A DNA stretch of 64,000 bases from Algoriphagus sp. (GTDB taxonomy: Bacteria; Bacteroidota; Bacteroidia; Cytophagales; Cyclobacteriaceae), in NCBI RefSeq assembly GCF_024305035.1, contig NZ_JAMWZB010000012.1, positions 62,001 to 126,000 of the forward strand, in the 5' to 3' direction. The first letter of the stretch is position 1. Each line of letters starts with the position of its first letter. The notes below the pieces were generated by a model, which saw nothing but the letters and a program-made list of their open reading frames with translations, had not been told where the DNA came from and did no database searches. This document shows positions 1-8,641 of this stretch, one piece after another. A program made the position numbers and the translations under genes.

Positions 1-572
1 TACTCTGAAGCGGTTACAATGTTTCGGTTTTGTACCCAGGTAAGAGCCCGATTGGATGCATCAAATTCAACCGGTAAGGTGACCAACGTAAATAAGGTCA
101 TGACCGAGTAAGATCCTACGACAATGTATCCAATCAACGGAACGGGCAATCCGAGCGCAAATCCACCAAATAGAGATGCGATCAAAACCACATTTAGAAT
201 TTTACCGGAGATATTCTGAATGGGGACCAGGGTCGAACGTAGGTTGAGCCAAGCATAATTTTTGGCATGCTGAACGGCGTGACCGCATTCATGTGCAGCT
301 ACCGCTGCGGCTGCAGCATTTCGGCCATAATACACATCCGGACTCAGGTTGACTGTTCTATTCATCGGATTGTAATGGTCAGTCAACTGTCCTTCAACTG
401 AGAGCACCTGTACATCGTGGATGTTGTGGTCAGCCAGCATCAGTTTGGCTATTTCTGCTCCGGATAGGTTCGCCTCCAAAGCGGTTTGCGAATATTTTTT
501 AAATTTACTTTTTAGTCGGCTACTGACGACAAAGCCTAGTATTGCAAAGACGACTACGATTAGGATGATCAT
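1..572 (-). CDS. Neutral zinc metallopeptidase, YugP family (partial, C-terminus beyond the window)
   Basis: About 190 codons are visible from an ATG at 572; the gene runs off the left edge. The N-terminus is one hydrophobic segment followed by basic residues (residues 1-25), typical of a membrane-anchored protein. Residues 94-98 read HECGH, followed by AVQH, which is the HExxH zinc site of the YugP/DUF zinc-metallopeptidase family. Hydrophobic stretches after it (about residues 120-170) match the family's C-terminal membrane helices. It lies 34 nt behind the flippase-like gene in the same orientation, so it is probably the last gene of the panC-panD operon. The substrate is unknown. Family assignment is firm. 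Confidence 0.88.
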   Translation of the reverse strand, partial: MIILIVVVFAILGFVVSSRLKSKFKKYSQTALEANLSGAEIAKLMLADHNIHDVQVLSVEGQLTDHYNPMNRTVNLSPDVYYGRNAAAAAVAAHECGHAVQHAKNYAWLNLRSTLVPIQNISGKILNVVLIASLFGGFALGLPVPLIGYIVVGSYSVMTLFTLVTLPVEFDASNRALTWVQNRNIVTASE

Positions 573-606
573 ATTATTATTAGGGTTTGCAGGATTGAAT
601 ACGAAG

Positions 607-1608
607 TTAGGGTTTGACGGGTTTTATCCAAGCTTCTTTTTTCATCACGATGGCCCAGCTAATCAATCCGCCTAAGAGAATTAGAATCACTTGGGTGCCG
701 TGAATAATAGCTGCGAATATTTTCCCGTCTTCTTCTGCTATTCCGAACTGTATCAAAATGAAGGCCACTAGTGCATGAAAGGTTCCTATGCCCCCCTGTA
801 CGGGCGCGACCATGCCAATACTGCCCATCACCATGACCAGAAGTACTTCACCTACCGACAAATTGGCAGTACTTTGGATTCCAAGCGAAACGGTATACAT
901 GGTCAGAAAGTAAATGATCCAAATGACCACGGAGCTGATCCAGAATCCGGAAGGGTTTTTTAATTCTCCGATCCGTTTGATGCCTCCAATAAGTTCCCTT
1001 AAAAACTGTTGGAGCTTTTGGATGAGGCTATGCTGTCTAAATCGTCTGAGTAAAACCCAAAAAAACACAACTAGGCTTAGAGCAATAGTTAGGAAAAGCG
1101 GTAAGTTTTTGATCAACGTTGACCCCAAAGAATCTAAGTCCACCAGTTGCCCAGCTAACCTAAGAAAAAGCTCTCGCTCTACTGTAAAAGCCAAAAATAT
1201 TGTACCCATTAAAAAAAGTAAATCAATGGATCGCTCCAAAATGACTGTTCCGATCAAATGTCCCATGGAAATGCCATTGCTTCTCACCAAAACCCCACAT
1301 CGAGCAACCTCTCCCGCTCTTGGCACAACCAGGTTCGCCAAATAACCAGCCATCACTGCATGATAGGCATCCCCGGAGCTGACTTTCTTTCCCTCATCCT
1401 CGCGAATTAGCAAGGTCCATCTCCATCCTCTAATCCAGAAGCCCAACAAGGAGATCGTCAGCGAAAGCCCAATCCAAAACCAATTGCTGCTTTGAACCTG
1501 ACCAAGGAGTTCTTCAATTTCAATGTCCTTGTAAAGAAACCAAAATATCCAGCCTGCTAAAGCCAAGGATACAGTTACTTGTATAATTTGCTTTAGCCTT
1601 TTGTTCAT
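607..1608 (-). CDS. Flippase-like integral membrane protein (LPG synthase TM-region / UPF0104 family)
   Basis: A 333-residue polytopic protein with about eight hydrophobic helices and almost no soluble domain. It matches the lysylphosphatidylglycerol_TM (UPF0104, flippase-like) family, whose members sit in the inner membrane and are thought to move or modify lipids; no substrate can be read from the sequence. The conserved Arg-rich loop after the second helix (GYLANLVVPRAGEVARCGVL region) and the GGIG-containing helix near the C-terminus are present. I chose the ATG at 1608; a TTG two codons upstream is possible. The ATG is only 2 nt beyond the panD stop, so the genes are probably translationally coupled. 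Placement next to panC/panD is common in Bacteroidota. Confidence 0.88.
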   Translation of the reverse strand: MNKRLKQIIQVTVSLALAGWIFWFLYKDIEIEELLGQVQSSNWFWIGLSLTISLLGFWIRGWRWTLLIREDEGKKVSSGDAYHAVMAGYLANLVVPRAGEVARCGVLVRSNGISMGHLIGTVILERSIDLLFLMGTIFLAFTVERELFLRLAGQLVDLDSLGSTLIKNLPLFLTIALSLVVFFWVLLRRFRQHSLIQKLQQFLRELIGGIKRIGELKNPSGFWISSVVIWIIYFLTMYTVSLGIQSTANLSVGEVLLVMVMGSIGMVAPVQGGIGTFHALVAFILIQFGIAEEDGKIFAAIIHGTQVILILLGGLISWAIVMKKEAWIKPVKP

Positions 1609-1610
1609 GA

Positions 1611-1958
1611 TCAAATCAATTGGTTCTGATCATCTGGAAAAATGACCATCGGCTTAAATTTTTTTGCTTCTTCGAGGTCCATACTGGCATAGGAAATAAT
1701 GATCACGATATCACCCACTGCCACTTTTCGCGCAGCCGGACCATTGAGGCAAATTTGTCCGCTTCCCCGCTCTCCTTTGATTACATACGTTTCCAGGCGT
1801 TCGCCATTGTTGACGTTGACGATTTGGACTTTCTCATTTTCGATTAAATGAGCCGCATCCATCAAGTCCTCATCGATCGTGATGGATCCCACGTAGTGAA
1901 GCTCCGCCTGAGTGACTTTCACCCGGTGGATTTTTGACTTCATGATTTGAATATGCAT
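1611..1958 (-). CDS. panD: Aspartate 1-decarboxylase proenzyme
   Basis: Converts L-aspartate to beta-alanine for pantothenate and CoA synthesis in the cytoplasm. At 115 residues it has the normal family length. It contains the diagnostic YVGSITID motif: the proenzyme cleaves itself between Gly24 and Ser25, and Ser25 becomes the pyruvoyl cofactor. The [14 protein letters not shown] stretch before it is also canonical. The upstream ATG fits the usual N-terminal spacing; a second Met at residue 6 is less likely. It lies 25 nt after panC, so beta-alanine production and its ligation to pantoate are in one operon. Confidence 0.97.
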   Translation of the reverse strand: MHIQIMKSKIHRVKVTQAELHYVGSITIDEDLMDAAHLIENEKVQIVNVNNGERLETYVIKGERGSGQICLNGPAARKVAVGDIVIIISYASMDLEEAKKFKPMVIFPDDQNQLI

Positions 1959-1983
1959 TGGCTTAGTTTTTCAGGCCGCAAAA

Positions 1984-2832
1984 TTAAGCATTTATTGGCA
2001 GGTTATCGATCAAACGAATTTCTCCTACAAAAGCTGCTATGCAGAGCGAAGATTTTTTGGCTGGATCATAGGCATCCAATAGTTCAAATTTTTCCTGGTC
2101 AACCAAAGCAAAATAGTCAAGGGTCACTCCCTCTTCTTTCTCAAAAAGAGTTTCTGCGGATTTTTTCACCTTTTCCCAAGCATGCCCTTTGATTAACAGG
2201 TCTTTGGCGTCTGAAAGGCTTTCATACAAAAGCAAAGCTTGCTTTCGCTCGGATTCACTGAGCCTTCTATTTCTGGAGGACATCGCTAAGCCATCAAGCT
2301 CCCTTCTAGTGGGAACGATTTCCAGCTGGACCGGAAATGAAAGTTCCCGCACCAAGCTTTGAATTATGGCAACTTGCTGTAAATCCTTTTGTCCAAAAAA
2401 AGCAATATCCGGCTGGATCATGTGAAAAAGCTTGGAAACAATAATTCCCACTCCATTGAAATGTCCAGGTCGAGATGCCCCTTCCAAAATCTGCTCCAAA
2501 GAACCAAAGTCCAATTTAATTCTTGGTTTTGAAGGATACATGGTTTCAACTGTGGGCAGAAAAACCGCATCCACACCCGCTTTTTCCAAGAGCTTTAAAT
2601 CCTGCTCTAGGCTTTGTGGGTACTTGGCAAAATCTTCAGGATTATTGAATTGGGTTGGATTGACAAATATGGAAACGAGGGTATAATCACACTTTTCCAA
2701 TGATCTGCTGACCAGATCCAGGTGTCCCTGATGCAAGGCACCCATGGTAGGCACTAAACCGAGGGTTTGGTCAGAATGAATCAACTGGAGGCGGATTGCT
2801 TGCCACTGGGCGGGCCTAGGGATTACTTGCAC
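1984..2832 (-). CDS. panC: Pantoate--beta-alanine ligase (pantothenate synthetase)
   Basis: ATP-dependent ligation of pantoate to beta-alanine through a pantoyl-adenylate, the last step of pantothenate synthesis. The 282-residue length is normal. The nucleotidyltransferase signature PTMGALHQGH is at residues 28-37 (His34 and His37 bind ATP phosphates); FVNPTQFNNPEDFAKYP and the MSSRN loop (KMSKS equivalent, about residue 187) follow. No ATG is available upstream, and the start is GTG. First gene of the minus-strand operon panC-panD-flippase-yugP, divergent from the GlgA-like gene with about 126 nt between them. panB is not in the window. Confidence 0.97.
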   Translation of the reverse strand: MQVIPRPAQWQAIRLQLIHSDQTLGLVPTMGALHQGHLDLVSRSLEKCDYTLVSIFVNPTQFNNPEDFAKYPQSLEQDLKLLEKAGVDAVFLPTVETMYPSKPRIKLDFGSLEQILEGASRPGHFNGVGIIVSKLFHMIQPDIAFFGQKDLQQVAIIQSLVRELSFPVQLEIVPTRRELDGLAMSSRNRRLSESERKQALLLYESLSDAKDLLIKGHAWEKVKKSAETLFEKEEGVTLDYFALVDQEKFELLDAYDPAKKSSLCIAAFVGEIRLIDNLPINA

Positions 2833-2913
2833 AGATTTGGAGATACTTTTGGGTAAATAGAGGCAAAACTAGATTAATATCCAGAAAAACAAGGCCTTTT
2901 AGGGTTTTTTTAT

Positions 2914-2921
2914 TATCTTTG
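2914..2921 (+). promoter_or_regulatory. Putative Bacteroidota -7 box (TATCTTTG) for the GlgA-like gene
   Basis: TATCTTTG matches the TAnnTTTG consensus of the Bacteroidota housekeeping sigma factor and lies 38 nt before the start codon. No clear TTTG/TTG element is present about 19 nt upstream, only T-rich sequence, so the call rests on the -7 box and position. Confidence 0.45.
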
Positions 2922-2958
2922 TGCCGTTGTTTATCACTTTACATCAAAATTTAATAAC

Positions 2959-3771
2959 ATGTCTAAATTACGTATCCTCTACGTTGCCAGTGAAATCAAC
3001 CCTTTTCTCCAAACTTCAGAAGTCGCCAATTTCCTAAGATCCCTTCCCCAAGCTATGCAAGAGCGAGGAATGGAAATCCGTATTTTGGTACCGCGGTTTG
3101 GATTGATCAACGAGCGGAAGAACCGACTCCATGAAGTGGTTCGACTATCTGGGATCAATATTGCTGTAGGGGAAGAAGAAAAGCCACTTGTCATCAAAGT
3201 TGCTTCCATTCCCAATGCCAAATTACAGGTTTATTTCATAGATAACGAGGACTATTTCCAGCGTAAAAGTGTATTTCACGATAAGCAACAGAAGTTTTAC
3301 GAAGACAACGATGAGCGAGCGATCTTTTTCTGCAAAGGCGTCATCGAAACGGTAAAAAAACTTGGCTGGGCTCCAGATATCGTCCATTGCAATGATTGGA
3401 TGACCTCCTTGATTCCGATGTATTTGAAAACGACCTACAAAAACGAGCCACTTTTTAAAGATACCAAATCAGTTTTTGCGATCTATAACAATGGATTTTC
3501 CCATACCTTTGGGGATGATTTGTTAAACAAGGTTAAGATGGTGGACATAGATGACGCTATTTTAGCACCTTTGAAGAGCAAAGACTTTACGGGCTTTATC
3601 CGAATGGGCATGGAGTATGCCGATTTGGTCGTAAAGGGCAGCGAAGTCTCTGCCGAATTAAACCAACTAATTGAGGATTTCTCTAAAGATAAGAAGTTTG
3701 ACATCAGCATTGAAGAAGAGGAGCAAGCTCATGAAGAGCTATACGGCATTTACACTAATCTCGCCGGTTAA
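2959..3771 (+). CDS. Glycogen/starch synthase N-domain-like protein (GT5 fold, probably non-catalytic)
   Basis: A 270-residue protein homologous to the N-terminal Rossmann domain of GlgA: it opens with LRILYVASEINPF and contains the DIVHCNDWMTSLIP block typical of glycogen synthases. Two things differ from active GlgA. The ADP-glucose/glycogen-binding KxGGL motif after the first strand is replaced (QTSEVANF), and the whole C-terminal nucleotide-binding domain is absent (about 480 residues in GlgA). A synthase role is therefore doubtful; it may bind a sugar nucleotide or be structural. It is divergent from panC, and its last 41 nt overlap the DUF4270 gene, implying coupled translation. The fold is clear, the function is not. 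Confidence 0.78.
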   Translation: MSKLRILYVASEINPFLQTSEVANFLRSLPQAMQERGMEIRILVPRFGLINERKNRLHEVVRLSGINIAVGEEEKPLVIKVASIPNAKLQVYFIDNEDYFQRKSVFHDKQQKFYEDNDERAIFFCKGVIETVKKLGWAPDIVHCNDWMTSLIPMYLKTTYKNEPLFKDTKSVFAIYNNGFSHTFGDDLLNKVKMVDIDDAILAPLKSKDFTGFIRMGMEYADLVVKGSEVSAELNQLIEDFSKDKKFDISIEEEEQAHEELYGIYTNLAG

Positions 3772-5101
3772 GTGGGCCCTTTCGGCCCTTACATCAATTA
3801 TTCTAGTTACATCTTGTTCTGATCCGGCTACGGTTGGGATTGAATTGGCCCCGGGCAACAATCAAGTAGGAGTTTCCTTTGCCGAGTTCAATTTACCAGC
3901 CGAGGTAGTGTTGCTTGACTCGTTTAGTACGACGAATCAACGTATACTTATTGTGGGTGAAGAAGAGGATGATTTTTTTGGTAAAACATCGGGCACAGGA
4001 TATACCCGTATGTACATCAATTCTGGCGAAGACAGACCTGAAACAGAAGCAATTTTGGATTCTATTTTCTTTACTCTGGATGTAGTCAGTGTGAATGGTC
4101 AAAATTTGGATGAACCCAAATATTATAGTGTTCATAGATTGACCGAACCCATTTTGGATACGCTGTATTACAATTTTAATTCTTTGGCATTTGAAGCAGA
4201 TCCCATAGCCTTTGAAGAGATTATTTTTGGAGAAACCAAAGACACCACGGTCAATTTGCAAGTGGAGGAGGAGTTTGCCGAGGAAATTTTTGGGAAAATG
4301 AAGCGAGGTCCTGAGTTTGAAAATCTCTTTTCCTTCCGAGATTATTTTCCAGGTGTGGCCTTAAAAGCCCGGGAGGGAGATAATACGACTTCTGGTATCA
4401 GTCTAGGGTCAAATACAGCTATCGTAGCTTATTTTCATTATCCGGGAGATACCATTGCTGAAAGCTATCGAATCAGTACGCTTTCTTCTCGAAGTTTTAA
4501 TGGCGTAGAAAATGATCGAACGGGAACGCCTCTTGAGCAAGTTATTGAAAAAGGAGAAAATTACGATGTTGGAGCCATTGTGGGGGCTAAGGCAAATTTA
4601 GGGCTAATGATTAAATTAGATACCAGTCCCATTGATGCGTTTTTGGACTCCCTATCTGGTGTGGTTTTCAATCAAGTAATGGTGGAGTTTGAAGAAATTG
4701 AGGAGTACCCTGAAACTCAAGTGCCTCTTTTTTCAGGTTATTTTTATTTTACCGATGATCAAAACCAATTTATTTTTCAAAATGAAGCCGTCACTCCGTT
4801 GACTGTACAGCGTACAGGGCAGCCACAGGTTACCGAAGACGAAGAGGGAAATGTTTTACCAGGAAACCAAGCCCCTGCTCAGATTCTTTTTGATGAAACT
4901 ACAGACACGTATAGGGTAGATGTTACCTCATATGCCAATGCGGTTTTCCAAAAAGAACTAATAAACAATGATTGGTTGTTCTATGGAGGGATCTTTTCGA
5001 AACGCGGGACGATAGAAGACGACTTTAAACGTTCCTTTAGACAGTTTAAAGTCAATCAGAATAATATTAAGGTGAAAGCGATCTACTCCAAAACGCGGTA
5101 A
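3731..5101 (+). CDS. DUF4270 family lipoprotein
   Basis: A 456-residue outer-membrane-type lipoprotein. The signal peptide ends in the lipobox LVTSC with Cys29 as lipid anchor, which is why I use the ATG at 3731 rather than the upstream in-frame Met. The mature part begins SDPATVGIELAPGNNQVGV, recognisable as DUF4270, and continues as a mostly beta-rich domain to the C-terminus. The family is restricted to Bacteroidota and has no assigned biochemical function. The start lies inside the end of the GlgA-like gene, and a strong intrinsic terminator follows the stop, so the two form a short operon upstream of glmS. Confidence 0.85.
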   Translation: MKSYTAFTLISPVKWALSALTSIILVTSCSDPATVGIELAPGNNQVGVSFAEFNLPAEVVLLDSFSTTNQRILIVGEEEDDFFGKTSGTGYTRMYINSGEDRPETEAILDSIFFTLDVVSVNGQNLDEPKYYSVHRLTEPILDTLYYNFNSLAFEADPIAFEEIIFGETKDTTVNLQVEEEFAEEIFGKMKRGPEFENLFSFRDYFPGVALKAREGDNTTSGISLGSNTAIVAYFHYPGDTIAESYRISTLSSRSFNGVENDRTGTPLEQVIEKGENYDVGAIVGAKANLGLMIKLDTSPIDAFLDSLSGVVFNQVMVEFEEIEEYPETQVPLFSGYFYFTDDQNQFIFQNEAVTPLTVQRTGQPQVTEDEEGNVLPGNQAPAQILFDETTDTYRVDVTSYANAVFQKELINNDWLFYGGIFSKRGTIEDDFKRSFRQFKVNQNNIKVKAIYSKTR

Positions 5102-5126
5102 AATTCCCATTTTAAAAATCTTTCCA

Positions 5127-5166
5127 AATCCACTTTCAAATTTTAAGAAAGTGGATTCTTTTTTTT
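5127..5166 (+). terminator. Intrinsic terminator after the DUF4270 gene
   Basis: An 11-bp perfect stem (AATCCACTTTC pairing with GAAAGTGGATT) with a 9-nt A/T-rich loop, followed by an eight-T run. It separates the GlgA-like/DUF4270 pair from glmS. Confidence 0.9.
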
Positions 5167-5221
5167 GGCATGAAAGCTGTTTATTTGTGGAAGTTCTAAC
5201 TACCTAAAAGAATTTTTCAAT

Positions 5222-7063
5222 ATGTGTGGAATTGTAGCATACGTGGGACAGCAAGAAGCGCTGCCCATTATTATCAAAGGCCTTCGCAGATTAGAGTATA
5301 GAGGATATGACTCAGCGGGAGTGGCGCTCTTAGATGCCATAGGCTTGAGTATTTACAAGAAAAAGGGCAAAGTTTCTGAATTAGAAAAGCACTTACAGTC
5401 TAATGGTGAAATTCGCTCCAAAATCGGAATCGGACATACCCGATGGGCGACACATGGAGAGCCGAATGATACGAATGCGCATCCACATTATTCTTCCTCA
5501 GAAAAGCTCGCAATGATTCACAATGGGATCATTGAAAACTATGAGGTATTGAAAAAGGACTTGATCCAAAAAGGGTATCAATTCCAATCCGAAACAGACA
5601 CGGAAGTTTTTATAAAGTTCATCGAGGATATTCAGCTGCATAACCAATGTTCCCTGGAGGAGGCACTTCGACTTGCTCTTCACAAAGTGGTTGGAGCGTA
5701 TGCGATTGTTTTGATCAACAAGGAAGAGCCGGACACCCTAATTGCTGCCAGAAAAGGATCTCCCTTAGTCATTGGGGTGGGTGAAGATGAATATTTCTTG
5801 GCATCCGATGCAACTCCGATCATTGAATATACCAACAAAGTGGTCTATCTTGATGACTATGAAATTGCTGTAATTCGGAACAACCGCCTCCAAGTCAAAA
5901 CTATTGAAAACGTCGAAACCAATCCCTACATCAACCAGCTGGAAATGGAACTGGAAGCGATTGAAAAGGGTGGCTTTGAGCATTTCATGCTTAAAGAGAT
6001 TTACGAACAGCCCAAATCAATTGCGGATTGCCTGAGAGGAAGACTGGATGCTAAATCGGGTCGTTTGGTTTTGGGTGGACTTCGGGATTACATGAATAAA
6101 TTCCAAAATGCAGAACGGATTATCATTACTGCCTGTGGAACTTCTTGGCATGCCGGGTTGGTCGCTGAATACTTATTTGAGGAGTTTGCCCGAGTTCCTG
6201 TGGAAGTGGAATATGCATCAGAATTTCGCTATCGAAACCCGGTCATTAATGACAAGGATTTTGTGATTGCAATCTCTCAATCCGGAGAAACTGCTGACAC
6301 GCTCGCTGCAATTGAATTGGCCAAATCCAAAGGTGCAACGATCTTTGGGGTTTGTAATGTCGTGGGTTCCTCCATTCCGAGAATGACCCATGCCGGCTCC
6401 TATACCCATGCTGGACCTGAAATCGGCGTGGCTTCGACCAAAGCATTCACCGCCCAAATCTCCGTTTTGGCAATGATGGCCTTGAAACTTGGTTATCAGC
6501 GAGGTACCCTTCCAGAAAGCAGATACATTCAGCTTCTTCATGAGCTAGAGGCAATTCCATCTAAGGTTGAAAAGGCGCTCAAAAGCAATGAGGTAATCCA
6601 ATACATAGCTGGAGAATACAAAGAGGTTAGAAATGCACTTTACCTGGGAAGAGGATATAATTTTCCGGTAGCGTTGGAAGGGGCTTTAAAGCTGAAAGAA
6701 ATTTCTTACATCCATGCCGAAGGCTATCCTGCCGCAGAGATGAAACATGGACCGATTGCACTCATTGACGAAGAAATGCCGGTAATTTTTATTGCCACAC
6801 AGGATAGTTCTTATGAAAAAGTGGTCAGCAATATTCAAGAAGTAAAAGCAAGAAAGGGAAAAGTAATTGCAGTAGTAACTGAAGGAGATACGCAAGTCAG
6901 AAGAATGGCTGATCATGTAATTGAAATTCCAGAAACGCATGAAGCTTTTGCTCCCTTGGTGGCCGTAGTACCTTTGCAATTACTCTCCTATCACATTGCC
7001 GTGATGCGGGGATGTAATGTGGACCAACCCAGAAACTTGGCAAAATCAGTAACGGTGGAATAA
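5222..7063 (+). CDS. glmS: Glutamine--fructose-6-phosphate aminotransferase (isomerizing)
   Basis: Makes glucosamine-6-phosphate from fructose-6-phosphate and glutamine, the entry to UDP-GlcNAc for peptidoglycan and lipopolysaccharide. The 613 residues include an N-terminal class-II glutaminase domain beginning MCGIVAYVG (Cys2 is the nucleophile) and two SIS sugar-isomerase domains (about residues 290-420 and 460-600; the ISQSGETADT phosphosugar-binding loop is in the first). The C-terminus KSVTVE is canonical. The start is fixed by the need for Cys2. A promoter within the preceding 55 nt and its own terminator suggest a monocistronic unit. glmM, the next enzyme, is also in the window. No glmS ribozyme-like leader is visible. 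Confidence 0.98.
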   Translation: MCGIVAYVGQQEALPIIIKGLRRLEYRGYDSAGVALLDAIGLSIYKKKGKVSELEKHLQSNGEIRSKIGIGHTRWATHGEPNDTNAHPHYSSSEKLAMIHNGIIENYEVLKKDLIQKGYQFQSETDTEVFIKFIEDIQLHNQCSLEEALRLALHKVVGAYAIVLINKEEPDTLIAARKGSPLVIGVGEDEYFLASDATPIIEYTNKVVYLDDYEIAVIRNNRLQVKTIENVETNPYINQLEMELEAIEKGGFEHFMLKEIYEQPKSIADCLRGRLDAKSGRLVLGGLRDYMNKFQNAERIIITACGTSWHAGLVAEYLFEEFARVPVEVEYASEFRYRNPVINDKDFVIAISQSGETADTLAAIELAKSKGATIFGVCNVVGSSIPRMTHAGSYTHAGPEIGVASTKAFTAQISVLAMMALKLGYQRGTLPESRYIQLLHELEAIPSKVEKALKSNEVIQYIAGEYKEVRNALYLGRGYNFPVALEGALKLKEISYIHAEGYPAAEMKHGPIALIDEEMPVIFIATQDSSYEKVVSNIQEVKARKGKVIAVVTEGDTQVRRMADHVIEIPETHEAFAPLVAVVPLQLLSYHIAVMRGCNVDQPRNLAKSVTVE

Positions 7064-7070
7064 TCCTTAA

Positions 7071-7102
7071 TTAAGGCCTCAGATCGAGGCCTTAATTTTT
7101 TT
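7071..7102 (+). terminator. Intrinsic terminator after glmS
   Basis: A perfect 10-bp stem (TTAAGGCCTC / GAGGCCTTAA) with a 5-nt loop and a seven-T run, immediately after the glmS stop. It overlaps the 3' end of the convergent Kazal gene. Confidence 0.92.
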
Positions 7103-7328
7103 CACTACAAGCGCCAACTGTAAATGCAGTCACCCCTGCATTTTGAGCATAACAATCATTGGAATAGGTCTTCCCGTCACAGCCACATACCGGAGCGTAG
7201 ATTTCATAGCAGGCGGCTGTTTGATTAATTTTAGATTCATCAATGCAGTCGTGAAGATTTTGCTCTTCGGCACATTGGATCCAAAGCAAGGAAGCCAAAC
7301 CAAGCAGGATAATTTTAAAGATTTTCAT
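7092..7328 (-). CDS. Small Kazal-domain lipoprotein (putative serine-protease inhibitor)
   Basis: A 78-residue lipoprotein: a basic start (MKIFK), a hydrophobic stretch and lipobox LLWIQC with Cys19 as anchor, so I use this ATG rather than the in-frame one 17 codons upstream. The mature part has six cysteines with the Kazal pattern, including the signature PVCGCDGKTYSNDCYA. Kazal domains inhibit serine proteases by presenting a reactive loop before the second half-cystine; bacterial lipoprotein versions probably protect the cell envelope. The gene converges on glmS and overlaps its terminator. Domain identity is secure; the target protease is unknown. Confidence 0.85.
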   Translation of the reverse strand: MKIFKIILLGLASLLWIQCAEEQNLHDCIDESKINQTAACYEIYAPVCGCDGKTYSNDCYAQNAGVTAFTVGACSEKN

Positions 7329-7432
7329 TTTCTTTCGCCTTTGATGTATAAACGGTAAAATAACCCAAAACGCTACCAATCAGGTACGTTTTAGGAATTT
7401 GATTTTAATTCTCAGGCCATAGCTGAGCAGTG

Positions 7433-7462
7433 TTTACCGCTGCAAATTAATCCTTACTTTTG
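7433..7462 (+). promoter_or_regulatory. Putative promoter of prfA
   Basis: TACTTTTG fits the TAnnTTTG -7 consensus, ends 19 nt before the ATG, and has a TTTA element about 19 nt upstream in place of the usual TTTG. Spacing and position are right for the Bacteroidota primary sigma factor, which would give a very short leader. Confidence 0.45.
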
Positions 7463-7481
7463 CAAAGCGAACGAAAACATC

Positions 7482-8558
7482 ATGCTGGACAAATTACAAG
7501 CACTTAAAGATCGATTTGAAGAAGTAGGACAGTTGATTATTCTACCGGAGTCCATGTCAGACATGAGTAAATATGCCAAACTGACCAAAGAATATAAAGA
7601 CCTGGAGAAGGTGGTTGAAGCCTACGATGAATATAAGCTCATCCTTGAAAATATTGATAGCTCTAAGCAAATCTTAGACAAAGAGAAAGACCCTGATTTT
7701 CGGGAAATGGCCAAGGCTGAACTTGATGAATTGCGGGAGCGAAAGACTCGGTTGGAGGAAGAGCTCAAGCAGCTTCTCATCCCCAAAGACCCCAATGATT
7801 CCAAGGACTGTATTTTAGAAATCCGGGGTGGGACTGGAGGCGATGAAGCGGCTATTTTTGCCGGAGATTTATTCCGGATGTATGAGCGATTTTGCGAGAT
7901 GAAGGGATGGAAGTTAACCGTACTTGATTTGACCTTTGGATCTGCTGGAGGCTATAAGGAAATCATTGCGACGGTATCGGGAGCGGATGTGTATGGTATG
8001 CTCAAATACGAATCCGGAGTTCATCGGGTACAACGTGTGCCCGCTACAGAATCTCAGGGCCGCGTACATACTTCAGCGGCTTCGGTAGCGGTTTTGCCGG
8101 AAATGGACGAAGTAGAGGTACACCTTGACATGAACGATATCCGAAAGGATACCTATTGCTCTTCAGGTCCCGGAGGCCAATCGGTTAATACGACCTATTC
8201 GGCAGTACGACTAACTCACAATCCTACCGGTTTGGTTGTGACCTGTCAGGACGAAAAGTCTCAAATCAAAAACTTTGAAAAGGCGCTTAAGGTGCTTCGT
8301 TCCCGACTGTATGAAATCGAGCTGGCCAAGCACAATGAAACCGTAGGAGCTCAGCGAAAATCAATGGTCGGAAGTGGTGATCGATCAGATAAAATCCGAA
8401 CCTACAATTATCCCCAATCTAGGGTCACTGATCATCGGATCAATAAAACGGTTTATAATTTGCCAGATGTGATGGAAGGAAACATCGAGGAATTCATTTC
8501 TGCGCTCCGGTTTGCAGAAAATCTTGAAAAAATGAATACTTCGGGCTTAGAGGAGTAA
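7482..8558 (+). CDS. prfA: Peptide chain release factor 1
   Basis: Recognises UAA and UAG stop codons and triggers peptidyl-tRNA hydrolysis on the ribosome. The 358-residue length is normal. The GGQ catalytic motif is at residues 231-233 within SSGPGGQSVNTT, and the codon-recognition tripeptide PAT (residues 187-189) marks RF1 rather than RF2 (SPF). The N-terminal 100 residues form the charged coiled-coil domain. An ordinary single-copy housekeeping gene. Confidence 0.97.
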   Translation: MLDKLQALKDRFEEVGQLIILPESMSDMSKYAKLTKEYKDLEKVVEAYDEYKLILENIDSSKQILDKEKDPDFREMAKAELDELRERKTRLEEELKQLLIPKDPNDSKDCILEIRGGTGGDEAAIFAGDLFRMYERFCEMKGWKLTVLDLTFGSAGGYKEIIATVSGADVYGMLKYESGVHRVQRVPATESQGRVHTSAASVAVLPEMDEVEVHLDMNDIRKDTYCSSGPGGQSVNTTYSAVRLTHNPTGLVVTCQDEKSQIKNFEKALKVLRSRLYEIELAKHNETVGAQRKSMVGSGDRSDKIRTYNYPQSRVTDHRINKTVYNLPDVMEGNIEEFISALRFAENLEKMNTSGLEE

Positions 8559-8641
8559 AAAAACGCGTGAATAAATTTTTCGGCATCATTGGTGTTTGTA
8601 AATGAAGCCTTGTATCTTGAATAATTAACCATCAACCCTTT

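Noticed and set aside
914..1345. Plus-strand reading frame of 143 codons opposite the flippase-like gene
   Set aside because: Low-complexity, basic translation with no family resemblance; a shadow of the membrane protein on the other strand.
5102..5221. glmS ribozyme or metabolite riboswitch in the glmS leader
   Set aside because: Only a terminator for the upstream gene and about 55 nt of leader are present, with no ribozyme-like core.
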